Shown here: one piece after another, positions 1 to 8,961 of the stretch
How the letters are laid out: each line of letters opens with the position of its first letter
How positions within the stretch are numbered: position 1 is the stretch's first letter
From: SCTD01 sp963781675
GTDB taxonomy: Bacteria > Actinomycetota > Actinomycetes > Mycobacteriales > SCTD01
Direction of reading: 5' to 3'
Assembly: GCA_963781675.1 (NCBI GenBank)
Contig: CAWAGF010000001.1
Coordinates: forward strand, 930,001-994,000
DNA length: 64,000 nt
Translations under genes and position numbers: made by a program
The notes under the pieces: model-generated
The model's input: the letters and a program-made list of their open reading frames with translations, nothing else
Database searches by the model: none
Told to the model about the DNA's origin: nothing

Positions 1-459
1 GCTGCGGAGCTGCTCGCCTGGCGCACGTTCCTGCGGGCGCACGCCACCGTCACCCGCCGGCTCGAGGCCGAGCTCGTGGCCGAGCACGAGCTGCCGCTCG
101 CGTCGTACGACGTCCTGGTGCAGCTGTCCGAGGCGCCCGGCCGGCGGCTGCGGATGACCGAGCTGGCCGACCGGGTGCTGCTGTCCCGGTCCGGACTGAC
201 CCGTCTCGCGGACCGGCTGGAGCGCGACGGGCTGCTCACGCGCGAGGCCTGCCCGAGCGACGCCCGCGGGACGCTCGCCGTGCTCACCGACCAGGGGCTG
301 GCCAAGCTCGAGGAGGCGTGGCGCACGCACCGCCGCGGCGTCGCGGAGCACGTCACCGGCAAGCTCACGGCCGACGAGGTCGCCCGGCTCGGGGAGCTGC
401 TCGGCAAGCTCGTGGGCGACGGGCCGCTGCCCGAGGACGCCTGCGACGGCAAGCGCTGA
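1..459 (+). CDS. MarR-family transcriptional regulator (5' partial)
   Basis: The reading frame is open from the first base, so the gene begins upstream of the window; the GTG at 76 is internal. The visible 152 residues hold the MarR winged helix: a helix leading into the LASYDVLVQLSEA segment, the MTELADRVLLSRSGLTRL recognition region, and a wing beginning RLERDGLLTREACPSDARG. The C-terminal helix would form the dimer interface. MarR proteins are usually dimeric, ligand-responsive repressors. The gene ends directly against azlC, so it may control azlCD, but no operator is visible here. The family is clear; the ligand and targets are unknown. Confidence 0.88.
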   Translation, partial: AAELLAWRTFLRAHATVTRRLEAELVAEHELPLASYDVLVQLSEAPGRRLRMTELADRVLLSRSGLTRLADRLERDGLLTREACPSDARGTLAVLTDQGLAKLEEAWRTHRRGVAEHVTGKLTADEVARLGELLGKLVGDGPLPEDACDGKR

Positions 460-1100
460 GGGACCGGCGCGCTGTCCTGCGCGACGCGTACGGGCTGGGC
501 TTCGCGGTGGGGCTGTACGGCGCGTCCTTCGGGGCCGCGGCGGTCACCGCCGGGCTGAGCACGCTGCAGGCGTGCGTGCTGTCGCTGCTGATGTTCACGG
601 GGGCCTCGCAGTTCGCGCTGGTCGGCGTCCTGGGCGCCGGCGGCAGCGCGGCGGCCGCGGTGGCGAGCGCGCTGCTGCTCGGCTCGCGCAACACCCTCTA
701 CGCCGTGCGGATGGCCTCGCTGGTGCCGGAGAGCGGCGCGCGCCAGCTGGCCGCCGCGCAGGTGACGATCGACGAGTCGGCGGCCATGGCGACCGCCGCG
801 CCGGTGGAGCACGCGCGGGCGGCCTTCTGGGGCACCGGCCTCGCGGTCTTCGTCTTCTGGAACGCCTTCACCCTGCTCGGTGCCCTGGGTGCGGCCCAGC
901 TGGGCGACCCCGCCGACCTGGGGCTGGACGCGCTGGTGCCGGCGGCGTTCCTCGCGCTGCTGTGGCCGCAGCTCGGCGGGCGGCGGCGGATCGCCGTGGC
1001 CGGCGCGCTCGTCGCGCTGCTCACGCTGCCGTTCGTGCCAGCCGGCGTGCCGGTGCTGCTGGCCGGCCTGGTCGTCGTGCCCGCGCTGGTGCGCCGGTGA
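456..1100 (+). CDS. azlC: AzlC-family branched-chain amino acid exporter, large subunit
   Basis: This hydrophobic protein has the AzlC signature: a GLYGASFGAAAV N-terminal membrane helix, the LMFTGASQFALVGV segment, and an internal DESAAM motif before the later helices. With AzlD it forms an inner-membrane exporter for branched-chain amino acids or analogues. The start is uncertain. No ATG, GTG or TTG lies just upstream of the first helix. A CTG at 456 overlaps the MarR stop, and the next GTG (507) would cut into the first helix, so a small indel may have displaced the true start. The stop overlaps the GTG of azlD by 4 bp, which implies coupled translation. Confidence 0.8.
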   Translation: MRDRRAVLRDAYGLGFAVGLYGASFGAAAVTAGLSTLQACVLSLLMFTGASQFALVGVLGAGGSAAAAVASALLLGSRNTLYAVRMASLVPESGARQLAAAQVTIDESAAMATAAPVEHARAAFWGTGLAVFVFWNAFTLLGALGAAQLGDPADLGLDALVPAAFLALLWPQLGGRRRIAVAGALVALLTLPFVPAGVPVLLAGLVVVPALVRR

Positions 1101-1390
1101 TCTGGGCTGCGGTGCTGGTCGCGTCCCTGGGCTGCGCGGCGCTGAAGCTGGCCGGCTGGTCGCTGCCCGCCCGCCTGCTGGAGGGGGAGCGGCTGCAGCG
1201 CGCCGCGGCCCTGCTGCCGGTGGCGCTGCTGGCCGCGCTGGTCGCGGTGCAGACGGCCGCCGAGCCGGACGGCGCCGGCCCGCGGGTCGCGGGCGTCGTC
1301 GTGGCGGGGGTGCTGCTCGCGGCGCGGGCGCCGTTCCTGCTGGTCATCCTGGCGGCCGCCGTCACCGCGGCGGGCCTGCGCGCGCTCTGA
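1097..1390 (+). CDS. azlD: AzlD-family branched-chain amino acid exporter, small subunit
   Basis: This 97-residue protein has about four hydrophobic helices, including VIWAAVLVASLGCAALKLAG at the N-terminus and a LAARAPFLLVILAAAVTAAG segment near the end. Its length and position directly after azlC are typical of AzlD, the small partner of the exporter. The GTG start lies within the azlC stop (GTGA overlap), so the two are translationally coupled. A strong hairpin follows immediately and separates it from the convergent GspE-like gene. Confidence 0.85.
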   Translation: MIWAAVLVASLGCAALKLAGWSLPARLLEGERLQRAAALLPVALLAALVAVQTAAEPDGAGPRVAGVVVAGVLLAARAPFLLVILAAAVTAAGLRAL

Positions 1391-1393
1391 CGT

Positions 1394-1431
1394 CGTGATG
1401 TCCCCAGCACCAGGGTGCTGGGGACTTCACG
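1394..1431. terminator. Bidirectional hairpin terminator with shared palindromic core (copy 1)
   Basis: Between the convergent azlD and GspE-like genes, CGTGA(T)GTCCCCAGCAC pairs with GTGCTGGGGAC(T)TCACG around a CAGG loop. The inner stem is 11 bp; a T/T mismatch separates it from an outer 5-bp stem. The same layout recurs at 12045-12092. It can serve both strands. No U-tract is evident, as is usual in actinobacteria. Confidence 0.75.
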
Positions 1432-1439
1432 GAGGACGG

Positions 1440-3764
1440 TCAGGTGCGGCGGGTCTTGGCCTGGAGCAGCCCGAGCACCCGCTCCTCGAGCAGCAGCGGC
1501 TCGACCGGCTTGGCCAGGTAGTCGTCCGCCCCGGCCCTTCGCGCGTCGCGCTCGACCTCGGCGGAGTCCGTGCCGGTGAACAGCACCAGCGGGATCGTCA
1601 GCGTCCTGGGGTCGGCCCGCAGCAGGCGGATCACCTCGACGCCGTCGAGGTCGGGCAGGCCGTTGTCGACGAGCACGCCGTCGAAGTCCTCGCTGCCGAC
1701 GAGCGCGAGCCCCTCGTCGGCGGTGAGCGCGAGGGTCACCTCGGCACTGCCCGTGAGGGCGGCCTGCACGAACTGCCCGACAGCCACGTCGTCCTCGATG
1801 ACCAGCAGCCGCGGCAGGTGCTCCGGCTCCGCCACCGCCGCCACGGGGGTGCGGCCGGCGACGGCGGTGCGGCACCAGGGGCAGGTCGTCCACTCTGCGT
1901 CGACCGGCCGGTCGCAGCTCTCGCAGCGGGCCTTGCCGACGGGCGTGCCGTCGAAGGGGCAGCAGACCATGTCGTCGGCCAGCGCCCGGGCGCAGGACGG
2001 GCAGCGCGGACCGCTCACCGTGTCGACGTGGGTGGCGCGCAGCACCTCCTCGTACGTCGTCTCGCCCCGGTGAGCGGCAGCCAGCGCCGAGCCGCGCAGC
2101 GTCATCATCCCGTGCGCGCGGGCGGCGGCGCCGATGGCGGCCTCCGTGGGGTCGGACAGCAGCACCGCCCGCATCTGCGCCGTGACCGGCAGCACCTCGA
2201 ACACGCCGGTACGGCCCTTGTAGCCGGTGCCACCGCAGTCCGCGCAGCCCTTGCCGCGGGTGGGGGTGGCGCCCTCGAGGTCGGCCTCGGTCAGGCCGAG
2301 CAGCGACAGCGTGCGCGGGGTCGGGACGTACGGCGCGGCGCACGCGTGGCACGGCCGGCGCACCAGCCGCTGGGCGACCACGAGCGAGAGCGAGGAGGCG
2401 ACGAGGAACGGCTCGACGCCCATGTCGACCAGGCGCGTGACGGCGGCGACCGCGTCGTTGGTGTGCAGGGTCGTCAGGACGAGGTGGCCGGTGAGCGAGG
2501 CCTTGAGCGCCAGCTCGGCCGTCTCCGAGTCGCGCACCTCGCCGACCAGCACGATGTCGGGGTCCTGGCGCAGGACGCTGCGCAGGCCGCGCGCGAAGGT
2601 CAGCCCGGACCGCTCGTGCACCTGCACCTGCGTGATGCCGGCGACCTGGACCTCGACCGGGTCCTCGAGCGTGACGATGTTGCGGTCCGGCGTGCTGACC
2701 TGCTGGATGCCGGCGTAGAGGGTGTTGGTCTTGCCGGATCCGGTCGGGCCGGTGATGAGCACCAGGCCCTGGGCCTGCACGAGCGCGGCGTTGACCAGCT
2801 CGAGCTGCGCGCCGGTGAGGCCGGTCCTGGCCAGCATCGGCACCTCGGACGCCGGCGGCAGCAGGCGGATGACGACCTTCTCGCCGTGCAGCGTCGGCAG
2901 CGTCGAGATGCGCGCCTCGACGGTGAGGCCGTCGACGGTCAGCTTGGCGCGGCCGTCCTGCGGGCGGCGCCGCTCGGCGATGTCGAGGCCGGAGACGATC
3001 TTGATGCGGCTGACGGTCGCGGCAGTGGCGTTGCGCGGGATCGTCATGACGTCGCGCAGCAGGCCGTCGACGCGGTAGCGGATCCGGAGCTCGCCGGCCT
3101 GCGGCTCGACGTGCACGTCGGAGGCACGGGCGCGCACCGCGTCGGCGAGCACGACGTCGACCAGGCGGACGATCGGCGCGGCCTCGATGCCCTGCGGCGA
3201 GACCTCCTCGACCTCGTGCTCCTCGCCGATCCCCTCGAACAGCGTGGAGACGTCGGTGGAGTCCTCGGACAGCGACCAGGAGCGGGCCAGGTGGTCGCGG
3301 ACCTGGCTCTCCGGCGCGACGAGCACGATCAGCTCGGTGGCGCCGGTGTAGAGCTTCACGTCGTCGAGCGCGACGACGTTGGTGGGGTCGGAGGTGGCGA
3401 CCTTGAGGCGGCCGCCCTCGTTGGCGAGCACCAGCACGCCGGCGCGCTCGGCGACGGCGCGGGGGAGCAGGCGCACGGCGTCGGGCTGCGCCATGGTGCG
3501 GCCGAGGTCGACGAGCGGCAGGCCGAGGGCCTCGGCCAGCGCGGACGCGACCTCCTTCTCGGTGGCCATGCCCAGGTCGGTGACGAGCTGCCCGAGGCGC
3601 TTGCGCGGCTGCCCGGGAGGGGTCCTGCCCTGCTCGGCGAGCAGCTGCTTGACCTGGTCGTCGGTGATGAGCCCCTGCTCGACCAGCACCTCGCCGAGAC
3701 GGCGGCGGGCGCGCTGCTGCTGGGGCACGGCAGCCACGTCAGGGGTCGTCGGGGACACGGTCAC
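1440..3764 (-). CDS. GspE/PilB-type secretion ATPase fused to zinc ribbons and a response-regulator receiver
   Basis: This 774-residue protein starts at a GTG at 3764; no in-frame ATG is nearby. An MshEN-type N-terminal region (about 20-150, RRRLGEVLVEQGLITDDQ) is followed by the type II secretion/type IV pilus ATPase. That core has a Walker A GPTGSGKT at about 339, an aspartate/histidine-box region, a Walker B ILVGEVRDSETA, and the PilB C-terminal zinc motif (CHAC, then CADC). Two extra zinc ribbons follow (about 585-632, CPSC and CESC/CPWC pairs). A complete receiver domain (about 650-770) follows, with acidic pocket IEDD and phospho-acceptor Asp at about 700 (VLVDNG). PilB hexamers power pilus extension; here phosphorylation could gate the motor or a relay. 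No pilin, platform or secretin gene is adjacent. Confidence 0.86.
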   Translation of the reverse strand: MTVSPTTPDVAAVPQQQRARRRLGEVLVEQGLITDDQVKQLLAEQGRTPPGQPRKRLGQLVTDLGMATEKEVASALAEALGLPLVDLGRTMAQPDAVRLLPRAVAERAGVLVLANEGGRLKVATSDPTNVVALDDVKLYTGATELIVLVAPESQVRDHLARSWSLSEDSTDVSTLFEGIGEEHEVEEVSPQGIEAAPIVRLVDVVLADAVRARASDVHVEPQAGELRIRYRVDGLLRDVMTIPRNATAATVSRIKIVSGLDIAERRRPQDGRAKLTVDGLTVEARISTLPTLHGEKVVIRLLPPASEVPMLARTGLTGAQLELVNAALVQAQGLVLITGPTGSGKTNTLYAGIQQVSTPDRNIVTLEDPVEVQVAGITQVQVHERSGLTFARGLRSVLRQDPDIVLVGEVRDSETAELALKASLTGHLVLTTLHTNDAVAAVTRLVDMGVEPFLVASSLSLVVAQRLVRRPCHACAAPYVPTPRTLSLLGLTEADLEGATPTRGKGCADCGGTGYKGRTGVFEVLPVTAQMRAVLLSDPTEAAIGAAARAHGMMTLRGSALAAAHRGETTYEEVLRATHVDTVSGPRCPSCARALADDMVCCPFDGTPVGKARCESCDRPVDAEWTTCPWCRTAVAGRTPVAAVAEPEHLPRLLVIEDDVAVGQFVQAALTGSAEVTLALTADEGLALVGSEDFDGVLVDNGLPDLDGVEVIRLLRADPRTLTIPLVLFTGTDSAEVERDARRAGADDYLAKPVEPLLLEERVLGLLQAKTRRT

Positions 3765-3817
3765 CTGCTGTGCATCGGCCGATCGGCCCAACGGGTGAAG
3801 CCCCGACGGGGGACCGA

Positions 3818-4462
3818 TCAGCCGTGCTCGTCCTGCCCGACGAAGGGCTCGGACAGGTCGGGCCGCTCGTCGCCGCGCTCGCTCTTCTCGTCGGCCCGGC
3901 GCTTCTTGCGCTCGGCCCGCCGCTCCCGGTCCTCGCGCTCGCGCCGGCCGCTGACGTCGGGCTGGCCCGGGTCCTCGCCCTCCGGCGCCCGGGTGCGGGC
4001 GACGACCTCCTCGGTCACCTCGCGCAGCTGCGAGCGCAGGAAGTCGCGGGTGGCCACCTCGCCGAGCGCCTGCCGCAGGCTGGCGACCTCGCGGCTGAGG
4101 TACTCGACGTCGGCCTGCAGCCGCTCGCTGGTCGCGCGGTCCTCGTCGAGGCTGATCCGGTCGCGGTCGGCCTGCCGGTTCTGCGCGAGCAGGATCAGCG
4201 GCGCGGCGTACGACGCCTGCAGCGACAGCAGCAGCGTCAGGAAGGTGAAGGTGTACGGGTCGAACGCGAAGGGCGTCACGTTGACGACGACCCACAGGAT
4301 GATGAAGACCGTCATGTAGACGAGGAAGCGGGCCGTCCCGAGGAAGCGGGCGATCCGCTCGGACACCCGCCCGAACGCCTCCGGGTCGTAGTGCGGCCGC
4401 CGGCTCCCGCGCTGCTCGAGCGGGGTGTCGAGGCGGACCCGGCGGGCCGGACGCTCAGCCAC
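3818..4462 (-). CDS. DUF1003 family membrane protein
   Basis: This 214-residue protein matches DUF1003. A short basic N-terminus and a region beginning RPHYDPEAFGRVSERIARFLG lead into two membrane helices (about 46-98), the second containing FLTLLLSLQASYAAPLI. After these come an AQNRQADRDR signature and a helical, highly charged tail rich in Glu, Arg and Lys. The function is unknown; a cytosolic coiled-coil tail anchored in the membrane is plausible. It overlaps the upstream MgtE_N/CBS gene by 8 bp. This pairing is recurrent in actinobacteria and suggests a shared role in Mg2+ or divalent-ion homeostasis, which is inference. Confidence 0.88.
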   Translation of the reverse strand: MAERPARRVRLDTPLEQRGSRRPHYDPEAFGRVSERIARFLGTARFLVYMTVFIILWVVVNVTPFAFDPYTFTFLTLLLSLQASYAAPLILLAQNRQADRDRISLDEDRATSERLQADVEYLSREVASLRQALGEVATRDFLRSQLREVTEEVVARTRAPEGEDPGQPDVSGRREREDRERRAERKKRRADEKSERGDERPDLSEPFVGQDEHG

Positions 4463-5714
4463 GGGGGGTCCGCGAGTCGCGCCAGCCCTGCGGCAGGACG
4501 TGGTCGAGCACGTCGTCGACCGTCACCGCGCCGAGCAGCCGCTGCTCGCTGTCGACGATCGGCACCGCGACGAGGTTGTACGACGCGAGGTGCCGGGTGA
4601 CGTCGGCCAGCGGGCAGTCCGGGTTCAGGGGGTCGATGTCGGTGTCCACCACCGCGCTGATGAGCGAGCTGGGCGGCTCGCGCAGCATCCGCTGGAAGTG
4701 GGCGGTCCCGATGTACCGGCCGGTCGGCGTCTCGTACGGCGGCCGCACGACGTAGACCTGCGCGGCCAGGGCGGGGGACAGGTCGGCGTTGCGGATCATC
4801 GCGAGCGCCTCGGCGACGGTGGCGTTCGGCGGGAGGATCACCGGCTCCGGGGTCATCAGGCCGCCGGCCGTGTCGTCGCTGTAGGCGAGCAGGCTGCGGA
4901 CGGGGCCGGCCTCCTCGGGCTCCATCAGCTCGAGCAGGCGCTCGGCCTCCTCGGTCGGCAGCTCGCCGAGCAGGTCGGCCGCGTCGTCCGGGGCCATCGC
5001 CTCGAGGACGTCGGCGGCGCGCTCGTCCTCCAGGCCGCCGATCAGCTCGACCTGCTCGTCCTCGCTCATCTCCTCGAGGACGTCGGCCAGCCGCTCGTCG
5101 TCGAGGGCCGCGGCGACCTCGGCCCGGCGCTTGCCGGACAGGTCGTGCAGCACGCTGGCGAGGTCGGCCGGGCGGAGCTTCTCGAAGACCGCGAGCATGT
5201 TCGCGGCGCCCTGGCCGTCCTCGGGCAGCGAGAAGCCGCTGACCTCGTCCCAGTTGAGCTGCAGCACCTCGCCGCGGCGGCGGCTGCGCAGCCCGCCGCC
5301 CGGCACGCCCTTGCGGACCGCGACGCGGGTGAGCAGCCAGTCGCCGGTGCGCATCTGCTCCATGGCGGTGTCCAGCACCGTGGCGGGCTCGCCGCTGGCG
5401 TGCAGCGTCACGCTGCGGTCGAGCAGCTCGGCGAGCACCAGCGTCTCGCCCGGCCGGGACTCGAAGCGGCGCAGGCTGACGGTGCCGGTCGTGAGCACCA
5501 CGGCCTCGGGGTCGACCGAGTTGACCCGGCCGATCGGGACGAAGATCCGGCGGCGGGCCTGGATCTCCACGGCGAGGCCGAGCACCCGCGGCGCGTCACG
5601 GCCCATCCGCAGCGCCACGACGACGTCGCGGACGCGGCCGACGAGGTCGCCGTTGGGGTCGAAGACGGGCAGCCCGGCGATGCGGGCGACGAAGACGCGG
5701 GTGGCGGTGCTCAT
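4455..5714 (-). CDS. MgtE N-terminal domain plus tandem CBS protein, lacking the channel domain
   Basis: The 419 residues begin with a PRC-barrel-like region (FVARIAGLPVFDPNGDLVG), a second barrel-like stretch, then an MgtE_N superhelical domain (repeated ED/EE-rich units such as MSEDEQVELIGGLEDERAAD). Two CBS motifs follow (LMTPEPVILPPNATVAEALA, and DVTRHLASYNLVAVPIVDSE) before the C-terminus. Classical MgtE continues into five membrane helices that form the Mg2+ channel; these are absent, so this is a stand-alone sensor or regulator rather than a transporter. It is translationally coupled to the DUF1003 protein downstream (8-bp overlap). Annotation pipelines often call such proteins magnesium transporters, which would be wrong here. 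Confidence 0.86.
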   Translation of the reverse strand: MSTATRVFVARIAGLPVFDPNGDLVGRVRDVVVALRMGRDAPRVLGLAVEIQARRRIFVPIGRVNSVDPEAVVLTTGTVSLRRFESRPGETLVLAELLDRSVTLHASGEPATVLDTAMEQMRTGDWLLTRVAVRKGVPGGGLRSRRRGEVLQLNWDEVSGFSLPEDGQGAANMLAVFEKLRPADLASVLHDLSGKRRAEVAAALDDERLADVLEEMSEDEQVELIGGLEDERAADVLEAMAPDDAADLLGELPTEEAERLLELMEPEEAGPVRSLLAYSDDTAGGLMTPEPVILPPNATVAEALAMIRNADLSPALAAQVYVVRPPYETPTGRYIGTAHFQRMLREPPSSLISAVVDTDIDPLNPDCPLADVTRHLASYNLVAVPIVDSEQRLLGAVTVDDVLDHVLPQGWRDSRTPRG

Positions 5715-5825
5715 GCCTGCTCCCTCGTCGTCGTCGGCTGCTGAACGCTACCGCCGGGCACCTCGCGGGCCGGCGCGCGACGTGCGGCACGATGCGGTCG
5801 ACCGAACGCCGTTCTAGGAGGACCC

Positions 5826-6583
<758 letters not shown>

Positions 6584-6587
<4 letters not shown>

Positions 6588-7424
6588 CCCCTCTCGAGTA
6601 CGAGGTCGTCGACGTCTTCACCGACACCGCCTTCGCGGGCAACCCGCTTGCGGTCGTGCTCGGCGCGGAGGGGCTGTCGACGGAGCAGCTGCAGGCGCTG
6701 GCCAGCGAGTTCAACCTGTCCGAGACGGCGTTCCCGCTCGACGTGGCTGCGCCGGAGTACCGCCTGCGGATCTTCACGCCCGAGGTGGAGCTGCCCTTCG
6801 CGGGCCACCCGTCGGTCGGTGCGGCCTGGCTGCTCGCCCAGCGCGGGCTGCTGCAGCCCGGCCCGGTCTGGCAGTCCTGCGGCGCCGGGCGGCTGGCCCT
6901 CGAGGTCGGCGGACGGCGTCGTCACGCTGACCGGCGGCACGCCCACCTGCTCGGAGCCGCTGGACGTCGCGCCGGTCGCCCGCGCGGTCGGGCTGTCCGC
7001 GCGCGACGTCATCGGCCTGGAGCCGCGGACCTGCGGCACCGGCCTGGACTGGACCTACCTGCTGGTGCGCAGCGACGCGCTCGCCCGCTGCGTGCCGGAC
7101 ATCCCGGCGCTGAAGCGGCTCGGCGGCGCGGGGGTCAGCGTGCTGGCGTGGGACGGCGAGCAGGCGCACGCGCGGGTCTTCGCCGGCGGCGTCGGCGTCG
7201 CCGAGGACCCGGCCACCGGCTCCGCGGCGCTCGGCCTCGGCGTCTACCTCGTCGCGAGCGGGCTGCTGCCCGAGGGCGGGGAGTACGTCGTGCTGCAGGG
7301 GATCGAGATGGGCCGGCCGTCGCGGCTGGAGTGCCGGGTCGACGCGCCCGGCGGGCGGGCGGTCTCCGTGCGGGTCACCGGCAGCGTGGTGGCCGTGGCC
7401 AGCGGGCGGATCCGGGTCCCCTAG
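6584..7424 (+). CDS. PhzF-family isomerase/epimerase, interrupted by an apparent +1 frameshift
   Basis: The protein begins at TTG 6584 with the PhzF signature (YEVVDVFTDTAFAGNPLAVV), the FNLSETAF catalytic segment and FAGHPSVGAAWLL, then leaves frame near 6911. In the next frame it continues through DGVVTLTGG, a VAEDPATGSAALGLG motif and a normal C-terminus. Removing one G in the run gtcggcggac restores a single protein of about 279 residues, normal for the family. PhzF enzymes are two-lobed, with active-site Glu in the SETAF motif, and isomerise small metabolites; the substrate here is unknown. The break is more likely a sequence error than decay, because both halves are well conserved. Confidence 0.82.
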
Positions 7425-7448
7425 CGCCCGCCCTCAGGTGCAGGGCGC

Positions 7449-7802
7449 TCAGACCGGGGTGAAGCGGAGCACCGTGCACTCGGCCGCCCAGCGCTCGGTC
7501 CGCCCGGCCTCGGCGTTCAGCCGCTCGACGGCCAGCAGCGGCACGACCTCGTCCCACAGCGGCGTCCCCGGCTCGACCCGCGTGACGTCGGCGGTCCACT
7601 CGACGACGACGCCGGCCTGCGCGGCCTTGCTCCGCACGAGGACCTGGGTGCGCTCGCCGGGACCGACCGGCAGCTCCTGCTCCGGGCCGCCGCCGACGAC
7701 GTGCATCGCGCCGTCGTGCCAGACGTGCCACAGCAGCGCGCCGCGGACCCAGACGACCCCGGAGCGGCGGGTCGCCTCGGCGACGAGCGCGGACGGCAGC
7801 AC
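7449..7802 (-). CDS. Small split-barrel-like protein, PNPOx-like hypothetical
   Basis: A 117-residue protein starting at GTG 7802 (MLPSALVAEATRRSGVVWV). It resembles actinobacterial hypotheticals with a pyridoxamine-phosphate-oxidase-like split barrel: a LLWHVWHDGAMHVVGGG strand pair, the VLVRSKAAQ turn typical of flavin-binding split barrels, then VVEWTADVTRVEPGTP and a C-terminal Trp-rich end (RWAAECTVLRFTPV). Flavin or F420 binding is possible but unproven. It diverges from the haloperoxidase-like gene with only 27 bp between the start codons, so their promoters must overlap. Confidence 0.7.
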   Translation of the reverse strand: MLPSALVAEATRRSGVVWVRGALLWHVWHDGAMHVVGGGPEQELPVGPGERTQVLVRSKAAQAGVVVEWTADVTRVEPGTPLWDEVVPLLAVERLNAEAGRTERWAAECTVLRFTPV

Positions 7803-7829
7803 CCGACGGATGCTGGCACAGTCGCCGAG

Positions 7830-8957
7830 GTGACCCGTCGCGCACTGCTCGCCGCGGGCGCTGCGGCCGTCGTGCTGGCGGGCGGCCTCGTCGTGGCGAG
7901 CCGCGACGAGCCGGTGGACGTCGTCGCGGTGTGGTTCGACCAGACGGCGCGGGCGGTCGCGGCACAGGGCGGCGTGCCGGACACCGTCACCACCCGCACC
8001 TGGGCGCTGGCCTGGTGGGCGGCCGACCGCGCAGCCCAGACCGCTCCCGAGCCCGACCTCGCCGTGGCGACCGCCGTCCACGACGTGGTCGCCGCGCTGG
8101 TGCCCGAGCGCGTGCGCGCGCTGGACGAGGCGCTGGAGCGGACGCAGGACGCGCTGCCGGACGACGCCGCCTCCGCGGCGACCGGCCGGCAGGAGGCGGC
8201 GGCGGTGCTCGCCGAGCGCGCCGGCGACGGGCTGACCGTCGAGCAGCTGAACCGGCCGGTCGTCCTGCCGCCGCCCGCGCCCGGCGTCTACCGCGCGACG
8301 GGCGGCCTGCCGGCGCAGGCGGGGCAGGGGGACGCCAGGCCGTTCCTGCTCAGCCGGGCGGGGGAGGTCGACCCCGGGCCGCCGTCCTTCGGCTCCCAGG
8401 AGTACGAGCGCGACCTCGACGAGCTGCGCCGGCTCGGCGCGCGGGACAGCGCGCAGCGCACGCAGGAGCAGACGCAGACCGCGCGCTTCTGGGGCCCGTC
8501 TCTGGTGGGCCTGCTGACCCCGGCCGTGCGCACCGCCGTCCTGCCGCTCGGCACCGTCGAGGCGGCCGCCCTGCTCGGCGACCTGCACCGGGTCCTGCTG
8601 GACGAGCAGCTGGCGGTCTACCGGGCGAAGTACCGCTACCTGCTCTGGCGGCCGGTCAGCGCGATCGGCGGCGGCTGGACCCCGCTGCTGGACACCCCGC
8701 CGCACCCGGAGTACCCGAGCGGCCACACGGCCTACGCCGCCGCGCTGGCCGTCGTGCTGGAGCAGCGCGTCGGCGACGTGCCCTTCGCGCTGACCAGCGC
8801 CGGGCAGACGCGGACGTACCGGCGCTGGCAGCAGGTCGTGGACGAGAACGTCGACGCGCGCGTCTGGGCGGGGGTGCACCTGCGGAGCAGCGACGTCGCC
8901 GGGGTGGACCTCGGCCGGAGGGTGGCGCAGCTCGGCCTCGAGCGGCTGGCACCCTGA
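7830..8957 (+). CDS. Secreted vanadium-dependent haloperoxidase-like (PAP2 superfamily) protein
   Basis: The 375-residue protein begins at GTG 7830 with a TRRALLAAG segment and a hydrophobic stretch, suggesting a Tat or Sec signal. The C-terminal half carries all three vanadate/phosphate-binding motifs: KYRYLLWRP (K-x6-RP), YPSGHT, and RVWAGVH (R-x5-H). This is the arrangement of bacterial vanadium haloperoxidases and their acid-phosphatase relatives. It could halogenate or oxidise substrates outside the cell, or be a phosphatase; the motifs do not decide. It heads a run of closely spaced genes (EamA 4 bp downstream). Confidence 0.85.
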   Translation: MTRRALLAAGAAAVVLAGGLVVASRDEPVDVVAVWFDQTARAVAAQGGVPDTVTTRTWALAWWAADRAAQTAPEPDLAVATAVHDVVAALVPERVRALDEALERTQDALPDDAASAATGRQEAAAVLAERAGDGLTVEQLNRPVVLPPPAPGVYRATGGLPAQAGQGDARPFLLSRAGEVDPGPPSFGSQEYERDLDELRRLGARDSAQRTQEQTQTARFWGPSLVGLLTPAVRTAVLPLGTVEAAALLGDLHRVLLDEQLAVYRAKYRYLLWRPVSAIGGGWTPLLDTPPHPEYPSGHTAYAAALAVVLEQRVGDVPFALTSAGQTRTYRRWQQVVDENVDARVWAGVHLRSSDVAGVDLGRRVAQLGLERLAP

Positions 8958-8961
8958 GCAG

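Noticed and set aside
1395..4319. A long plus-strand open frame of 974 codons opposite the GspE-like and DUF1003 genes
   Set aside because: It is a shadow of strongly coding minus-strand genes. High GC gives long antisense frames, its composition is Arg/Gly/Ala-rich, and no family is visible.
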